Part shown: piece by piece, positions 1 through 8,044 of the stretch
Numbering within the stretch: the stretch's first letter is position 1
Layout: every line of letters starts with the position of its first letter
DNA from: Methylobacterium sp. Leaf104
GTDB lineage: Bacteria; Pseudomonadota; Alphaproteobacteria; Rhizobiales; Beijerinckiaceae
Assembly (NCBI RefSeq): GCF_001422885.1
Contig: NZ_LMMZ01000005.1
Location: forward strand, 62,001 to 126,000
Reading direction: 5' to 3'
Length of the DNA: 64,000 nt
Made by a program: the position numbers and the translations under genes
The notes under the pieces: model-generated
The model's input: only the letters and a program-made list of their open reading frames with translations
What the model was told of the DNA's origin: nothing
The model's database searches: none

Positions 1-1771
1 TCTGCGAGGCGATGGCCTGGACCATGGCGAGGGTGTTCTTCAGGCGATGGCTCAGCTCCCGGTTGAGGGTGCGCTGCTGCTCGTCCGCCTCGATCCGGGT
101 CAGGCCACCCCAGGCACGATCGGCCACCTCTCGCGCGAAGGCGATCTCGCCGGCACTCCAGGCGCGGGGCTCCCGGTCGAGAACGTACAGGATGCCGACC
201 AGCCGTCCCCGACGCAGGACCGGTACCTTGATGACCGCCCGCATCCCGAGCCGCGCATAGCCCTCCGGATCGTCGACGCGCTCGGGGGTCGCCGCCACGT
301 CGGCGACGCTGATGATGTCGCCGCGACCCAATCGGTCGACGCTCGCGGCCAGGGTCGAGCGGGACGCGGTCGGCAGGCCGAGGGCGATGTTGGGGTCCGC
401 GACACCTTCGGCGGTCCAGTCGGGATTTAGCGAGGCGATCTGGCCGCCGGGATCGACCTGGGCATAGCCGGCGCGGGCGACGGCGAGGGTCCGGCCCAGG
501 CTTTCGGCCGTGGCCGCCACCACGTCCACATGGGTGTGCAGGTCGCGGAGGCGATCGCTGAGACCGATCAGGGCCTCGCGGCGGGCCTCGGTGCGCTTCT
601 CCTCGGTGATGTCCTCGATCATCGCCGTGGCGTGGACCTCGCCCCCCAGGCGCTGCGAGACGAGATTGACCCGCGCCCAGATGATGCGTCCGTCCATGCG
701 GCGGTACCGCTTCTCCAGGCGCAGCTGCAGGGTTTCCCCGTTGGCGAGGCGCGCGTGCAGGGCGGCCCGGGCGTCGTCGTCCTCGGGCGGGGTCCAGCGG
801 GCGAGCGAGTGCCCGAGGATCTCGGATTCCGGCGCCCCCCAGATCTCGCAGAGCTTGGCGTTGACCGCGAAGGCGCGGACGGTGCGCGGATCGAACTGGA
901 CGATGCCGATATTGGCGCCCTGGAACACTGCACGGAATTGGGCACCGACGCGGTTGCGCTCGGTGAGGTCGAGCATCGCGACGACCACCCGCAGGGCAGT
1001 CCCGTCCGGGTCGCGGACCAGGGCTCCCCGGTCGAGGACGTCGGCGTAGCTGCCGTCGGCGCGCAGAAAGCGGTACTCGTGGCTCCAGGTCTCGCCGTCG
1101 CCCGCGATGGCGCTGCGCAGGCCGGCCTCGACGCCGGACCGGTCGCCGGGATGGATGTGGGCGAGCCACCAGGCGCAGGTCGGCGCGACCGCGTCCGGCG
1201 CCCAGCCGTAGGCGGCCAGGTCGGTGTTCCACCGCATGGTGCCGGTGGCGAGGTCCCAGTCGCGGATGGCGTCGCGGGTGGGACGGACGGTCCGCTCGGC
1301 CGTCTTCGACGCGGTGACGTCGCGCATCGTGCCGACGAGGCGGGCCGGGTGTGCGTGGTCGACCACGCGGCGCGCGCGGGCCAGTATCCAGCGGGGTCGT
1401 GTCGAGGTCGCGCTCCGGAAGGTGCAGTCCAGCGTCCCGGCACCCGCCGGATCGAGGGCGGCGCCGAAAGCCGCGTTCACGACGGCGCGATCCTCGGAGT
1501 GAAGGGCCGGAAGGAACCCTCCGGCATAGGCGACGGGTCCGTCCCGGGCGAGGCCGAGCAGGGTCTGGAGGCGGGCGTCGCCGCGGAGGGTCCCGGCGGC
1601 GGGGTCGTAGGCGAACAGACCGAGGCCCGTCGGGTCCGCCGCGAGGCGCAGGAGCACCGCCGCCTCGGCGGGATCGAAGGCGGGGTCGACGGCGGTCGTC
1701 CCGTCTCCGTCGGCCGGGGACGGGACGACCGAGGCCGGGCCGGGCTTCTGGTCTGCGGCGCGCTTCGTCAT
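1..1771 (-). CDS. Multi-PAS/GAF sensor histidine kinase of HWE/HisKA_2 type (3' end cut by window edge)
   Basis: A cytoplasmic sensory kinase with no membrane segment among the 590 residues visible; the catalytic end lies beyond position 1. Starting at ATG 1771 it reads as three PAS-like repeats (roughly residues 40-135, 150-265 and 275-390, with PAC-type tails such as EYRFLRADGSYADV), a GAF-like domain at about 415-550, and an H-box with RELSHRLKNTLAMV, whose His575 is the expected phosphoacceptor. RELxHRxKN is the signature of the HWE/HisKA_2 kinases, common in methylobacteria and rhizobia and often linked to light or general stress signalling. The input signal cannot be read. The neighbour upstream in transcription is a Crp/Fnr regulator on the same strand about 40 bp away, so the two may be co-transcribed. 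No response regulator is visible. Confidence 0.85.
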   Translation of the reverse strand, partial: MTKRAADQKPGPASVVPSPADGDGTTAVDPAFDPAEAAVLLRLAADPTGLGLFAYDPAAGTLRGDARLQTLLGLARDGPVAYAGGFLPALHSEDRAVVNAAFGAALDPAGAGTLDCTFRSATSTRPRWILARARRVVDHAHPARLVGTMRDVTASKTAERTVRPTRDAIRDWDLATGTMRWNTDLAAYGWAPDAVAPTCAWWLAHIHPGDRSGVEAGLRSAIAGDGETWSHEYRFLRADGSYADVLDRGALVRDPDGTALRVVVAMLDLTERNRVGAQFRAVFQGANIGIVQFDPRTVRAFAVNAKLCEIWGAPESEILGHSLARWTPPEDDDARAALHARLANGETLQLRLEKRYRRMDGRIIWARVNLVSQRLGGEVHATAMIEDITEEKRTEARREALIGLSDRLRDLHTHVDVVAATAESLGRTLAVARAGYAQVDPGGQIASLNPDWTAEGVADPNIALGLPTASRSTLAASVDRLGRGDIISVADVAATPERVDDPEGYARLGMRAVIKVPVLRRGRLVGILYVLDREPRAWSAGEIAFAREVADRAWGGLTRIEADEQQRTLNRELSHRLKNTLAMVQAIASQ

Positions 1772-1811
1772 CGGGGGCGGGCGGGGGATCGGATCGTCGC
1801 GAGAGAGGGGG

Positions 1812-2639
1812 TCAGGCCGGTTCGGGCGTCGCGAGTTCGCGCGGCGCCTCGGTCTCCCGCCGGTCGGGAGGCGGCTCCACCGCCACGAGGGCGCCGCCGG
1901 GATCGTAGACCGCACCGAGCACCGTCTCGTAATGGTTGCGGACGACGCCGTGGCACTCGCAGGCGGCCATCTCCGCCAGCGCCCGGCTGCGGATGGTGAT
2001 GCGGCCGCGCCCGACCTCGATCAGGCCCTGCTGCTGCAGGGCCCGCAGGATGCGGGTGAGGTAGGTCCGCTGCACCCCGAGCATGGCGGCGAGCAGCTCG
2101 TGGGTCACGGGCAGGACGTCGGTGCCGATGCGGTCCTGCAGGGTCAGGAGCCAGCGCAGGCAGCGCGACTCGATCGGGTGCAGGGCGTTGCAGGCCACCG
2201 ATTGCAGGACCTGGGCGAGCAGGCAGTCGGCGTAGCGGGTGAACAGGTTGCGCAGGGCCGGGGAGTGCCGCTTGGCCTCCTGGAGGCGCAGCGCGTCCAT
2301 GCGCAGGATCGGGCCGCCGATCTGAACGACGGCGTTCGAGGAGGCGGGCAGGAAGCCACTGCTGACCACGCCGCCGACGGCGCCCTCCCGTCCCACCGTG
2401 GCGACCTCGGCGCTGCGGCCGTCGCGCATGGCGACGATGAGGGTGACCACCGTCTGCCGGCACGGGAAGGCGATGGTGGTGACGTCGCTGCCGGCCTGGA
2501 ACAGCGATTCGCCGCGTTCCCGCGGCAGGGGGTCGAGATGGGGGTCGAGCAGGGCGCGGTCCTCGGGCCGGAGGCCGTCGAGGAGAAGGTTGCCCGTGAG
2601 TCGATCGGAGGCCGGGCCCATGCAACGCGCTGTGTTCAC
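1812..2639 (-). CDS. Crp/Fnr family transcriptional regulator
   Basis: A 275-residue DNA-binding regulator: an N-terminal cyclic-nucleotide-binding fold (about 20-140), a long dimerisation helix, then a winged helix-turn-helix near 165-235 with QRTYLTRILRALQQQGLIEV. No cysteine cluster typical of an Fnr iron-sulphur sensor is visible, so the ligand is unknown. The chosen start is GTG 2639, with GGAG about 9 nt upstream; ATG 2621 is an alternative without a ribosome-binding site. The gene precedes the HWE kinase on the same strand, so the two may share a transcript. Two perfect palindromes lie 45-80 bp upstream of the start and are good candidates for autoregulatory sites. Confidence 0.9.
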   Translation of the reverse strand: MNTARCMGPASDRLTGNLLLDGLRPEDRALLDPHLDPLPRERGESLFQAGSDVTTIAFPCRQTVVTLIVAMRDGRSAEVATVGREGAVGGVVSSGFLPASSNAVVQIGGPILRMDALRLQEAKRHSPALRNLFTRYADCLLAQVLQSVACNALHPIESRCLRWLLTLQDRIGTDVLPVTHELLAAMLGVQRTYLTRILRALQQQGLIEVGRGRITIRSRALAEMAACECHGVVRNHYETVLGAVYDPGGALVAVEPPPDRRETEAPRELATPEPA

Positions 2640-2683
2640 CGTCTGTCTCTCCGGCCTCTAGCGCAGAGCCGTCGCATCCGTCT

Positions 2684-2697
2684 GTCTACAAGTAGAC
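2684..2697. promoter_or_regulatory. Palindrome upstream of Crp/Fnr gene (site 1)
   Basis: The perfect inverted repeat GTCTAC-AA-GTAGAC is centred about 51 bp upstream of the GTG start at 2639. Its symmetry and position suit a dimeric regulator, plausibly the adjacent Crp/Fnr protein. It does not match the classical GTGA-N6-TCAC or TTGAT-N4-ATCAA motifs, so the assignment is inference. Confidence 0.45.
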
Positions 2698-2706
2698 CTT
2701 TGCTGA

Positions 2707-2718
2707 GACAATTTTGTC
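2707..2718. promoter_or_regulatory. Palindrome upstream of Crp/Fnr gene (site 2)
   Basis: The perfect inverted repeat GACAA-TT-TTGTC lies in an AT-rich patch unusual for this genome, about 22 bp centre-to-centre from site 1. That is two helical turns, so both would lie on one DNA face. It may include promoter elements for the minus-strand regulator. Confidence 0.4.
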
Positions 2719-2812
2719 GTTTTGATGGGAAGGCCGGCGGAATGTTTGACGAGTGCGGTGAAATCCCGATCCGGGAGGCGTCGGCCGTGGGAAAAGCTGA
2801 TTCGCTGCGGGC

Positions 2813-3064
2813 TCAGCGGGCCTGTCCGGCCTCGTCGCCCTCGCCGATGCAGTCGAGCGCCCGCTCCACCGCGGTCACCGCGTCCAGGAGGTTCTGGACC
2901 GTGCGCTCGACCTCGCGGGCCGGGCGTCCCATGGCGGCGGCCCGGGCGCTCACGAGCTCCAGCTGCTCCAGGAGCGCGAAGAGGTCGTCGGCGACGGCCA
3001 CCACGTCGGTGACGACGACCGGCGGAGCGGCGGGGCGGCGGAGGAAGGGGACGACGTTGCTCAT
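2813..3064 (-). CDS. Small hypothetical protein, helical, 83 aa
   Basis: A short protein beginning MSNVVPFLRRP, with a proline-rich N terminus followed by an almost continuous alpha-helical stretch (about 20-75) of heptad-like Leu/Val/Ala spacing, and an acidic tail. No signal peptide or membrane segment is seen and no family was recognised. The start at ATG 3064 is preferred over ATG 3073 or a longer reading to 3181, because the extra N-terminal residues look non-coding. It stands alone, between the divergent promoter of the Crp/Fnr gene and a small lipoprotein gene on the other strand. Confidence 0.55.
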   Translation of the reverse strand: MSNVVPFLRRPAAPPVVVTDVVAVADDLFALLEQLELVSARAAAMGRPAREVERTVQNLLDAVTAVERALDCIGEGDEAGQAR

Positions 3065-3288
3065 TGGCACCATGTCTCGCGTGTTCGCGGGCAAAGCGCC
3101 AGCCTGGGAACCCCCGGATTCCACATCTACACCCCCCGAACCGCTGCTTCCTTGCCGAGGTGGTGAGCATTTTCGTGGCACGGCGACATCAGTGCGGCAG
3201 GAACCGGCGACGATTCGTTAGCCTTTCGCTTGACGGGCGAGGGGGCAGGGCAGCACCACGGACGCTGCTCTCGTCACAGGAAACACCG

Positions 3289-3504
3289 ATGCGCCTCGCT
3301 TCCCTCGCCCTCGCCGCCGCCCTCCTCGGCGGGCTCTGCGCCTGCAACAGCGACAGCCCGAGCGGGCGCAGCGGCATCTCCGATGCCTTCGACACCAGCA
3401 ACTACCGCCAGTCGAGCGACACCAACGGCACCCAGACCCGCCGCGACGTCAACCGCCAGTACACCCAGCCCTCGATTCCCTCGATCGCGTTCCGCGGCAA
3501 CTGA
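3289..3504 (+). CDS. Small predicted lipoprotein, 71 aa
   Basis: The protein starts MRLASLALAAALLGG, a typical signal sequence, followed by LCAC, where Cys19 (or Cys17) could be lipidated by the Lgt/LspA pathway. The mature part is about 50 residues, polar, rich in Ser/Asn/Gln/Arg and probably disordered. It would sit in the outer membrane or periplasm. No family recognised. A hairpin about 130 bp downstream probably ends its transcript. Confidence 0.65.
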   Translation: MRLASLALAAALLGGLCACNSDSPSGRSGISDAFDTSNYRQSSDTNGTQTRRDVNRQYTQPSIPSIAFRGN

Positions 3505-3634
3505 GCCGGCGGGGTTCGCCCCGGCGCATTCCGGGGCCGCCCACGGTCCGGCCCGGGAGGCCGCCCGCCGGGCGCCTTCGAGGGCTGGAAGCGGCCGGCC
3601 TCCCGTGACGCCCGTCCTGGACGCAGGGCGCATC

Positions 3635-3658
3635 CCTCTCCGCCGCGCGGGGGAGAGG
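3635..3658. terminator. GC-rich hairpin, probable bidirectional terminator
   Basis: A stem CCTCTCC/GGAGAGG (7 bp) encloses a GC-rich 10-nt loop. It lies downstream of the lipoprotein gene on the plus strand and downstream of the LysE-type exporter on the minus strand. No T-run follows. Hairpins of this CCTCTCC-type are frequent between genes in GC-rich proteobacteria. Confidence 0.45.
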
Positions 3659-3701
3659 TCCGGCGTCGGGATGACTGGGTGACTCTCGGGCTGCGGAGGT
3701 T

Positions 3702-3732
3702 GGGGTCGAAACCCGATCCGCGCGACCCTGCG
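3702..3732 (-). repeat. 31-bp repeat, left copy (inverted relative to 8045-8075)
   Basis: Read on the minus strand, this shares 29 of 31 positions with 8045-8075, including the uninterrupted 20-base core GCGGATCGGGTTTCGACCCC. The two copies face each other across four accessory-type genes. The copy lies in non-coding DNA. Confidence 0.75.
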
Positions 3733-3832
3733 AAGGGTTGCTGCGGGTGGGGAGCGGACTTTGGCCTTGTGGCTCGAAGTGAACGTTCTGAACCGGCTCG
3801 ACGGCCACGGTCCCGAACTGGCCGTCCTCTTG

Positions 3833-4471
3833 TCAGCGCCGAACGATTTCCCGCACACCATCCGTGAGGATGCGGGCGCCGATCGCACCGAAGGCCAGTC
3901 CGAACAGAGCCTCGGTGGTGCGCGCGAACCGCGCCTGGATCCGACGCACCGGCCCCGTCGAGAACAGCAGCGCATAGATGCCGTAGATGACGAGCGCAGA
4001 GGCGCAGCCGATCGGCGCGAAGCCGAGCACCTGCAACGGCGTCAGACCTGAGCCGTAGAGGAAGGTCGCAACCGAGGCATAGGCCAGTGCGGCCTTCGGG
4101 TTGGAAAACGTGATGAGCAACCCGTGCCGCCAGGCGGAGAAGGGCGTCCACGCGTCCGAACGGACTTGAATCGAGGACCCGCCTCCGACGACGGCGGACC
4201 TGAGAGCCTTGAACGCCAGGAAGCAGAGATAGCCGCCTCCGAGAACCTTCATTCCGGTCAGGATGGCCGGGTAGAGGGTGATGAGCGCCCCGAGGCCCAG
4301 GGCCGCCGCAGCGACATAGACCACCGTGCCGGTCGCGATGCCGGCAACGATGAACAGGGCGGTCCTGAACCCTCGTCCGAGAGCGGCACCCACTATGGCA
4401 AACAGGTTCGGACCGGGGCTGACCTGGGCCAGGGAGATGCCGATCAGGGCGGCGAGATAGGCATGCAGCAT
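3833..4471 (-). CDS. LysE/RhtB family translocator
   Basis: A 212-residue inner-membrane exporter of the LysE/RhtB family, which exports amino acids or related small metabolites. The N-terminal hallmark SPGPNLFAIVGAALGRG is present, followed by about six hydrophobic segments with the family's conserved NPKA in the central loop. Length is normal for the family (about 205-215). The substrate cannot be told from sequence. It lies 35 bp downstream of the Crp/Fnr gene on the same strand, so it is probably its operon partner and regulatory target. Confidence 0.9.
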   Translation of the reverse strand: MLHAYLAALIGISLAQVSPGPNLFAIVGAALGRGFRTALFIVAGIATGTVVYVAAAALGLGALITLYPAILTGMKVLGGGYLCFLAFKALRSAVVGGGSSIQVRSDAWTPFSAWRHGLLITFSNPKAALAYASVATFLYGSGLTPLQVLGFAPIGCASALVIYGIYALLFSTGPVRRIQARFARTTEALFGLAFGAIGARILTDGVREIVRR

Positions 4472-4506
4472 AGTGGTCAGTTCCTCCGCTCGACGGGTCG
4501 AAAGGG

Positions 4507-5220
4507 TCAGTTCGGCCCTTTCGCCGCCAAGCTCGCGCGGTCCATCACCTGCACTTGGCCGCGGCGAATTTCAACGAGACCCGAATCCGCCCATTCCCCG
4601 AGAAGGCGGCTGATGACCTCGCGCACGCTCCCGAGATCCGACGCGAGTTGCTGGTGCGTCTTCCAGACGATGCCGCCCGCGTCGGCCTCGACCAGAAGGC
4701 GCCGCGCAAGCCTCTGCTCCAAGGGGGCGAAGGCGACCTCCTCGACCAGATCGAACATCCCCGACAGGAGCTTGGTGTAGTCGTCGAGCACGAAGTCCCG
4801 GAACGCCTCGCTCTCGCGCATCAGCTGCCGGAAGGTGTCCGCTGGCAACGCGGCGAGCTCGGTCCGAGCTTCCGCCACGCTTTGCGCCGGGAAGCCGCCG
4901 CCCGACAGGAGGCATTGGGTGGTGAGGACGCAGGTGCCGCCGGCACCCACCTTGTAGATGAGCATTTCGCGGCCGCTCTCAGACATCCGGAAGACGCGGG
5001 TCCTGCCGTCGATGCACATCAGGTAGTTCGCGCAGGCGTCCTGGAGTTCGTAGGCAATCGCACCAGCCTCAAGCACAGGAAAGCTGACCGTACCTCGCGC
5101 GATCTGGAGATGGGCGGCACTGAAATTCCGGACGAGCGGGAAACGCTCGATCCAGCGCTCGACCTGATGGGCGCTCCGCATGATGTTCCCCCGAGACAGG
5201 CGGTCGTCGGATTCCGCCAT
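4507..5220 (-). CDS. Crp/Fnr family transcriptional regulator
   Basis: A 237-residue regulator with an N-terminal cNMP-binding-like beta barrel (about 25-150) and a C-terminal winged HTH (about 165-225, QLASDLGSVREVISRLLGEW). This recognition helix differs from that of the Crp protein at 1812-2639, so the two paralogues probably read different operators. It starts at ATG 5220. A Crp-type palindrome GTGA-N6-TCAC lies about 50 bp upstream, in the region shared with the divergent pentapeptide-repeat gene. It is followed closely by the LysE-type exporter gene. Confidence 0.9.
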   Translation of the reverse strand: MAESDDRLSRGNIMRSAHQVERWIERFPLVRNFSAAHLQIARGTVSFPVLEAGAIAYELQDACANYLMCIDGRTRVFRMSESGREMLIYKVGAGGTCVLTTQCLLSGGGFPAQSVAEARTELAALPADTFRQLMRESEAFRDFVLDDYTKLLSGMFDLVEEVAFAPLEQRLARRLLVEADAGGIVWKTHQQLASDLGSVREVISRLLGEWADSGLVEIRRGQVQVMDRASLAAKGPN

Positions 5221-5263
5221 GACCCTGTTTCAAACGTTGCCGCCCCCAAATCCGCAGCCTTCG

Positions 5264-5277
5264 GTGACCTCGGTCAC
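5264..5277. promoter_or_regulatory. Crp-type operator GTGA-N6-TCAC
   Basis: The perfect palindrome GTGACC-TC-GGTCAC fits the Crp half-site spacing GTGA-N6-TCAC, with a further A on the 3' side. It lies 44-57 bp upstream of the crp-like ATG (5220) and 116-129 bp upstream of the divergent gene at 5393. It is a strong candidate for auto- and cross-regulation by the adjacent regulator. That link is inferred from position and consensus only. Confidence 0.6.
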
Positions 5278-5392
5278 ATACGCTTGGACAGGCTCCTCGT
5301 ATCACTGTCAGAACTGAACAAAAAACCGCTTGGGCACTACCGTGAGGAGGCGAGCGCCTTCGACGGGCCGAGGCGAACCATAGGGAGAAACC

Positions 5393-6193
5393 ATGCGCCG
5401 TCTCGCCCCCCTTCTGGTCGCCTCCGTTCTTCTGGCGGCTCCGGCCCACGCGGAGCAGGATCTGCTCCTGGGGGCCGACATGGGCTCGGCCGCGATGACC
5501 CGGGCCGAGATGACCCGAGCCGACGTTGAAGCCCTGATTGCCAAGGCGGACGGCAAGCCCGTCGACCTGTCGGACAGGGCACTCGCTGGCCTCGACCTCT
5601 CCGGCCTGAACCTCAGGGGAGCGAACCTTCGGACCGCCCGCCTCAACAAGGCCAACCTGCGCGGCGCCGACCTGACCGGGGCGAACCTGGAACAGGCCTG
5701 GTTCATCAAGGCAGACTTGTCGGGAGCCAAGCTCGTCGGCGCCAAGATGTTCGGCATCACGGCACGCGACGCCAACCTCAGCGGAGCCGACCTGAGCCGG
5801 TCGATGCCCATCGGCGACTTCAAGGGTGCCAACATGAGCGGGGCGACCCTGGTCGACCTCAAGGGCGGAGCAGACATCAAGAACCAGTCCATGGGCCTGA
5901 TGCGGGCGGTGTTCGTCTCGGTGAACCTCAGGGGCGCCAAACTGAAGGGAGCAAACCTCGGGCGTTCGCGCCTGGAATACGCCGACCTCACTGATGCCGA
6001 TCTCACCGACGTGGTGCTGATGGGATCCGACCTGTCGGGGGCCAACCTAACAGGCGCGACCATCGCAGGGGCCGACTTCAAGAACGTCGATGTCAGCGCC
6101 GCCCGTCTCATCGATCTCAAGGGCCAGGATAACGCCAAGGACTGGTCGGCCCGCATAAACGTTGACCGCGCGATCACACAGACGGTCAACTAA
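5393..6193 (+). CDS. Exported pentapeptide-repeat protein
   Basis: A 266-residue protein with a clear Sec signal peptide (cleavage after AHA near residue 20), a 35-residue linker, and then most of its length as pentapeptide repeats of A(D/N)LxX type (LDLSGLNLRGANLRTARL and similar), interrupted around residues 150-180. Such repeats fold as a right-handed quadrilateral beta helix. The signal peptide puts this one in the periplasm or outside, unlike cytoplasmic gyrase-protecting pentapeptide proteins. AGGGAG precedes ATG 5393. It is divergent from the Crp/Fnr gene and shares its upstream region. Function unknown; a structural or scaffold role is only inference. Confidence 0.85.
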   Translation: MRRLAPLLVASVLLAAPAHAEQDLLLGADMGSAAMTRAEMTRADVEALIAKADGKPVDLSDRALAGLDLSGLNLRGANLRTARLNKANLRGADLTGANLEQAWFIKADLSGAKLVGAKMFGITARDANLSGADLSRSMPIGDFKGANMSGATLVDLKGGADIKNQSMGLMRAVFVSVNLRGAKLKGANLGRSRLEYADLTDADLTDVVLMGSDLSGANLTGATIAGADFKNVDVSAARLIDLKGQDNAKDWSARINVDRAITQTVN

Positions 6194-6749
6194 GTGTTAG
6201 TGGCGTATCATCGCTGATTGTAGAGAAGGCGCTCGAACGTCTGCTGCGGTTGTTTGCGAAAACGGGATCAAACAACAAAAAGCCGACTGTTCCGGCTGCA
6301 CGACGATGCCCCACCATGCCGCCCGCAAGCGGACGTCACGGGCTTTTGCAAAGGGTCGTTAGCGGGCGCGGTCGCAACGTCCGGTCTCGTGCGTTACTGC
6401 CTGAAAGCGGACCGGCATAAAGCCACCCGATCCGGTCAGACAGCATCCGACCCAAGCCGGGCATTCGGAGAGGCCGTGAGGCTTCCCGAAAGCGGTCACG
6501 CCTCTGCAGCCGCAGTGAAGCAGTGCGGGTTGAGCTCGCCGTGGCGGTCGGGCAATTGCTCGACCATGCGATTGGAGGTAACCTCGGCGGTGTCGCGAAA
6601 AACGCCGGTCCGGTTTGGGCTGTTGAATACACGCCATCCTCGCCCCGCGCGGGTCGGCCAGCGTCTCCGAAGCAAATGCCCGACAGACGGGCAGCCGCAG
6701 CGACTAGCACCGACGCGTGCTGCGCGCCTGCGGTCTCAGGAGCGCACCT
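6194..6749. other. 556-bp region without a recognised gene
   Basis: No intact gene was found. The stretch carries a degenerate repeat at 6325-6360 related to one at 7998-8033, further AAGCGGACCGG-like fragments around 6365-6420, and on the minus strand a short frame (about 6640 down to 6522) with ordinary codon usage but no start or homologue I recognise. That frame may be a decayed gene end. Base composition is somewhat lower in GC than the flanks. Confidence 0.5.
6325..6360 (+). repeat. Degenerate intergenic repeat, copy 1
   Basis: The segment has the pattern AAGCGGACGT, then GGG, then TTTGCAAAGGGTCGT. A similar 36-bp segment in the same orientation occurs at 7998-8033. The pair brackets the flavin monooxygenase gene. 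The match is imperfect, with small indels. Confidence 0.5.
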
Positions 6750-7880
6750 ATGCGACCGTCGATCACGATCCTCGGCGCAGGCCTCGGTGGCCTCGCGCTG
6801 GCCCGCATCCTCCACGTTCACGGGATCGCAGCAGCGCTCTACGAGGGCGAACTGTCGGCCGACGGAAGGTCACAAGGCGGCCTGCTCGATATTCACGAGC
6901 ACACCGGCCAGATTGCCCTGAAGGCCGCGGGCCTCTCCGACGCCTTCCTGCACCTCGTCCGCCCGGGCGAAGATGCCAAGCGCGTGGTCGACCAAAACGG
7001 CCATGTCCTGTTCGACAGACCCGGCACAGCCGTGGGGCATCGGCCCGAGGTCGATCGCGGGGACCTGCGACGGATGCTGATCGCCTCGCTCCCGGCAGGG
7101 ACGATCCGATGGAACCACAAGGCGGTGGCGGTCGCCACATGCGGGGGCGGCCGGCACGCAGTCGCCTTCGCGAACGGGGCGACGATCACCACCGAGCTGC
7201 TCGTGGGCGCGGACGGCGCCTGGTCGAAGGTGCGTCCTCTGCTCTCGGGCACAGCGCCCACCTACACAGGCACCTCGTTCGTAGAGACGACCATCCGCAC
7301 GGGTGACGCACGCCTCGAGGCCAGCACGGACGCGGTCGGCATGGGCACGCTCATGGCTGTGGGGCCAGGTCTGGGCATCCTGGCGCACCGCCATGCGGAT
7401 GGGCGGCTCCACACCTATACGGCTCTGAACAGGCCGGAGCGGTGGTTCGGCGCAATCGACTTCGGCGACACGGGGGCGGCCCTGGCCCGCATCGCGGCCG
7501 AGTTTGCGGGATGGGCACCGCACCTGACCGCCCTCCTCACGACCAGCGACACGGCCCCAATCTTTCGTCCGATCTACGCGCTGCCTGTCGGCTACCGGTG
7601 GGACCGCGTGCCCGGCCTGACCCTCCTAGGCGATGCGGCGCACCTGATGTCGCCCTTCGCGGGGGAGGGAGCCAACCTCGCGCTCTACGACGGTGCCGAA
7701 CTCGCGAAAGCGATCATCGCATCGCCCGACGACATCACCGCCGCGCTGACCGCTTACGAGCACAACCTGTTCCCCCGAAGCGCCGGGATCGCCGACGCCT
7801 CAGCTGGGAACCTTGCCCGGTTCTTTGGCGCGGAGGCCCCTCACAGCGTCGCCGCGATGTTCGCGCCTCAGCTATCGTGA
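6750..7880 (+). CDS. FAD-dependent monooxygenase, TetX-like
   Basis: A 376-residue class A flavoprotein hydroxylase. The dinucleotide-binding motif [15 protein letters not shown] is at the N terminus, and the second FAD motif [20 protein letters not shown] is near residue 300. That motif and the overall length resemble the TetX branch of flavin monooxygenases more than the UbiH or phenol hydroxylase branches. TetX itself hydroxylates tetracyclines, but most relatives act on other aromatic or polyketide compounds, so the substrate is not assigned. ATG 6750 is preferred because AGGAG lies 7 nt upstream; a longer reading to 6717 lacks this. The gene stands alone on its strand, flanked by degenerate repeats. 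Confidence 0.85.
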   Translation: MRPSITILGAGLGGLALARILHVHGIAAALYEGELSADGRSQGGLLDIHEHTGQIALKAAGLSDAFLHLVRPGEDAKRVVDQNGHVLFDRPGTAVGHRPEVDRGDLRRMLIASLPAGTIRWNHKAVAVATCGGGRHAVAFANGATITTELLVGADGAWSKVRPLLSGTAPTYTGTSFVETTIRTGDARLEASTDAVGMGTLMAVGPGLGILAHRHADGRLHTYTALNRPERWFGAIDFGDTGAALARIAAEFAGWAPHLTALLTTSDTAPIFRPIYALPVGYRWDRVPGLTLLGDAAHLMSPFAGEGANLALYDGAELAKAIIASPDDITAALTAYEHNLFPRSAGIADASAGNLARFFGAEAPHSVAAMFAPQLS

Positions 7881-7997
7881 GCATTAGGGATCACGGATGA
7901 GCGCGAGGATGGCGTCCGCTTTCTCCCTTTTCAGCTCAGAAGCAGTCCGTCTCAAATCCACCCAGCCCGGACGTCGGTCATCTTCTACCAAGCTGCC

Positions 7998-8033
7998 GCG
8001 AAGCGGACGTTCCTAGGGTCTGCAAAAGGTCGT
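7998..8033 (+). repeat. Degenerate intergenic repeat, copy 2
   Basis: This 36-bp segment resembles 6325-6360 (GCGGACGT block, then TGCAAAAGGTCGT) and lies in the same orientation, downstream of the monooxygenase gene and directly next to the 31-bp repeat at 8045-8075. Confidence 0.5.
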
Positions 8034-8044
8034 GTGCAGCCCCG

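Larger units (their letters stand above)
3505..3832. other. Intergenic stretch with hairpin and repeat copy
   Basis: No convincing gene lies here. The stretch contains a GC-rich hairpin at 3635-3658 and one copy of a 31-bp repeat at 3702-3732 whose inverted partner lies at 8045-8075. Reading frames through it on both strands look like noise. Confidence 0.6.
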
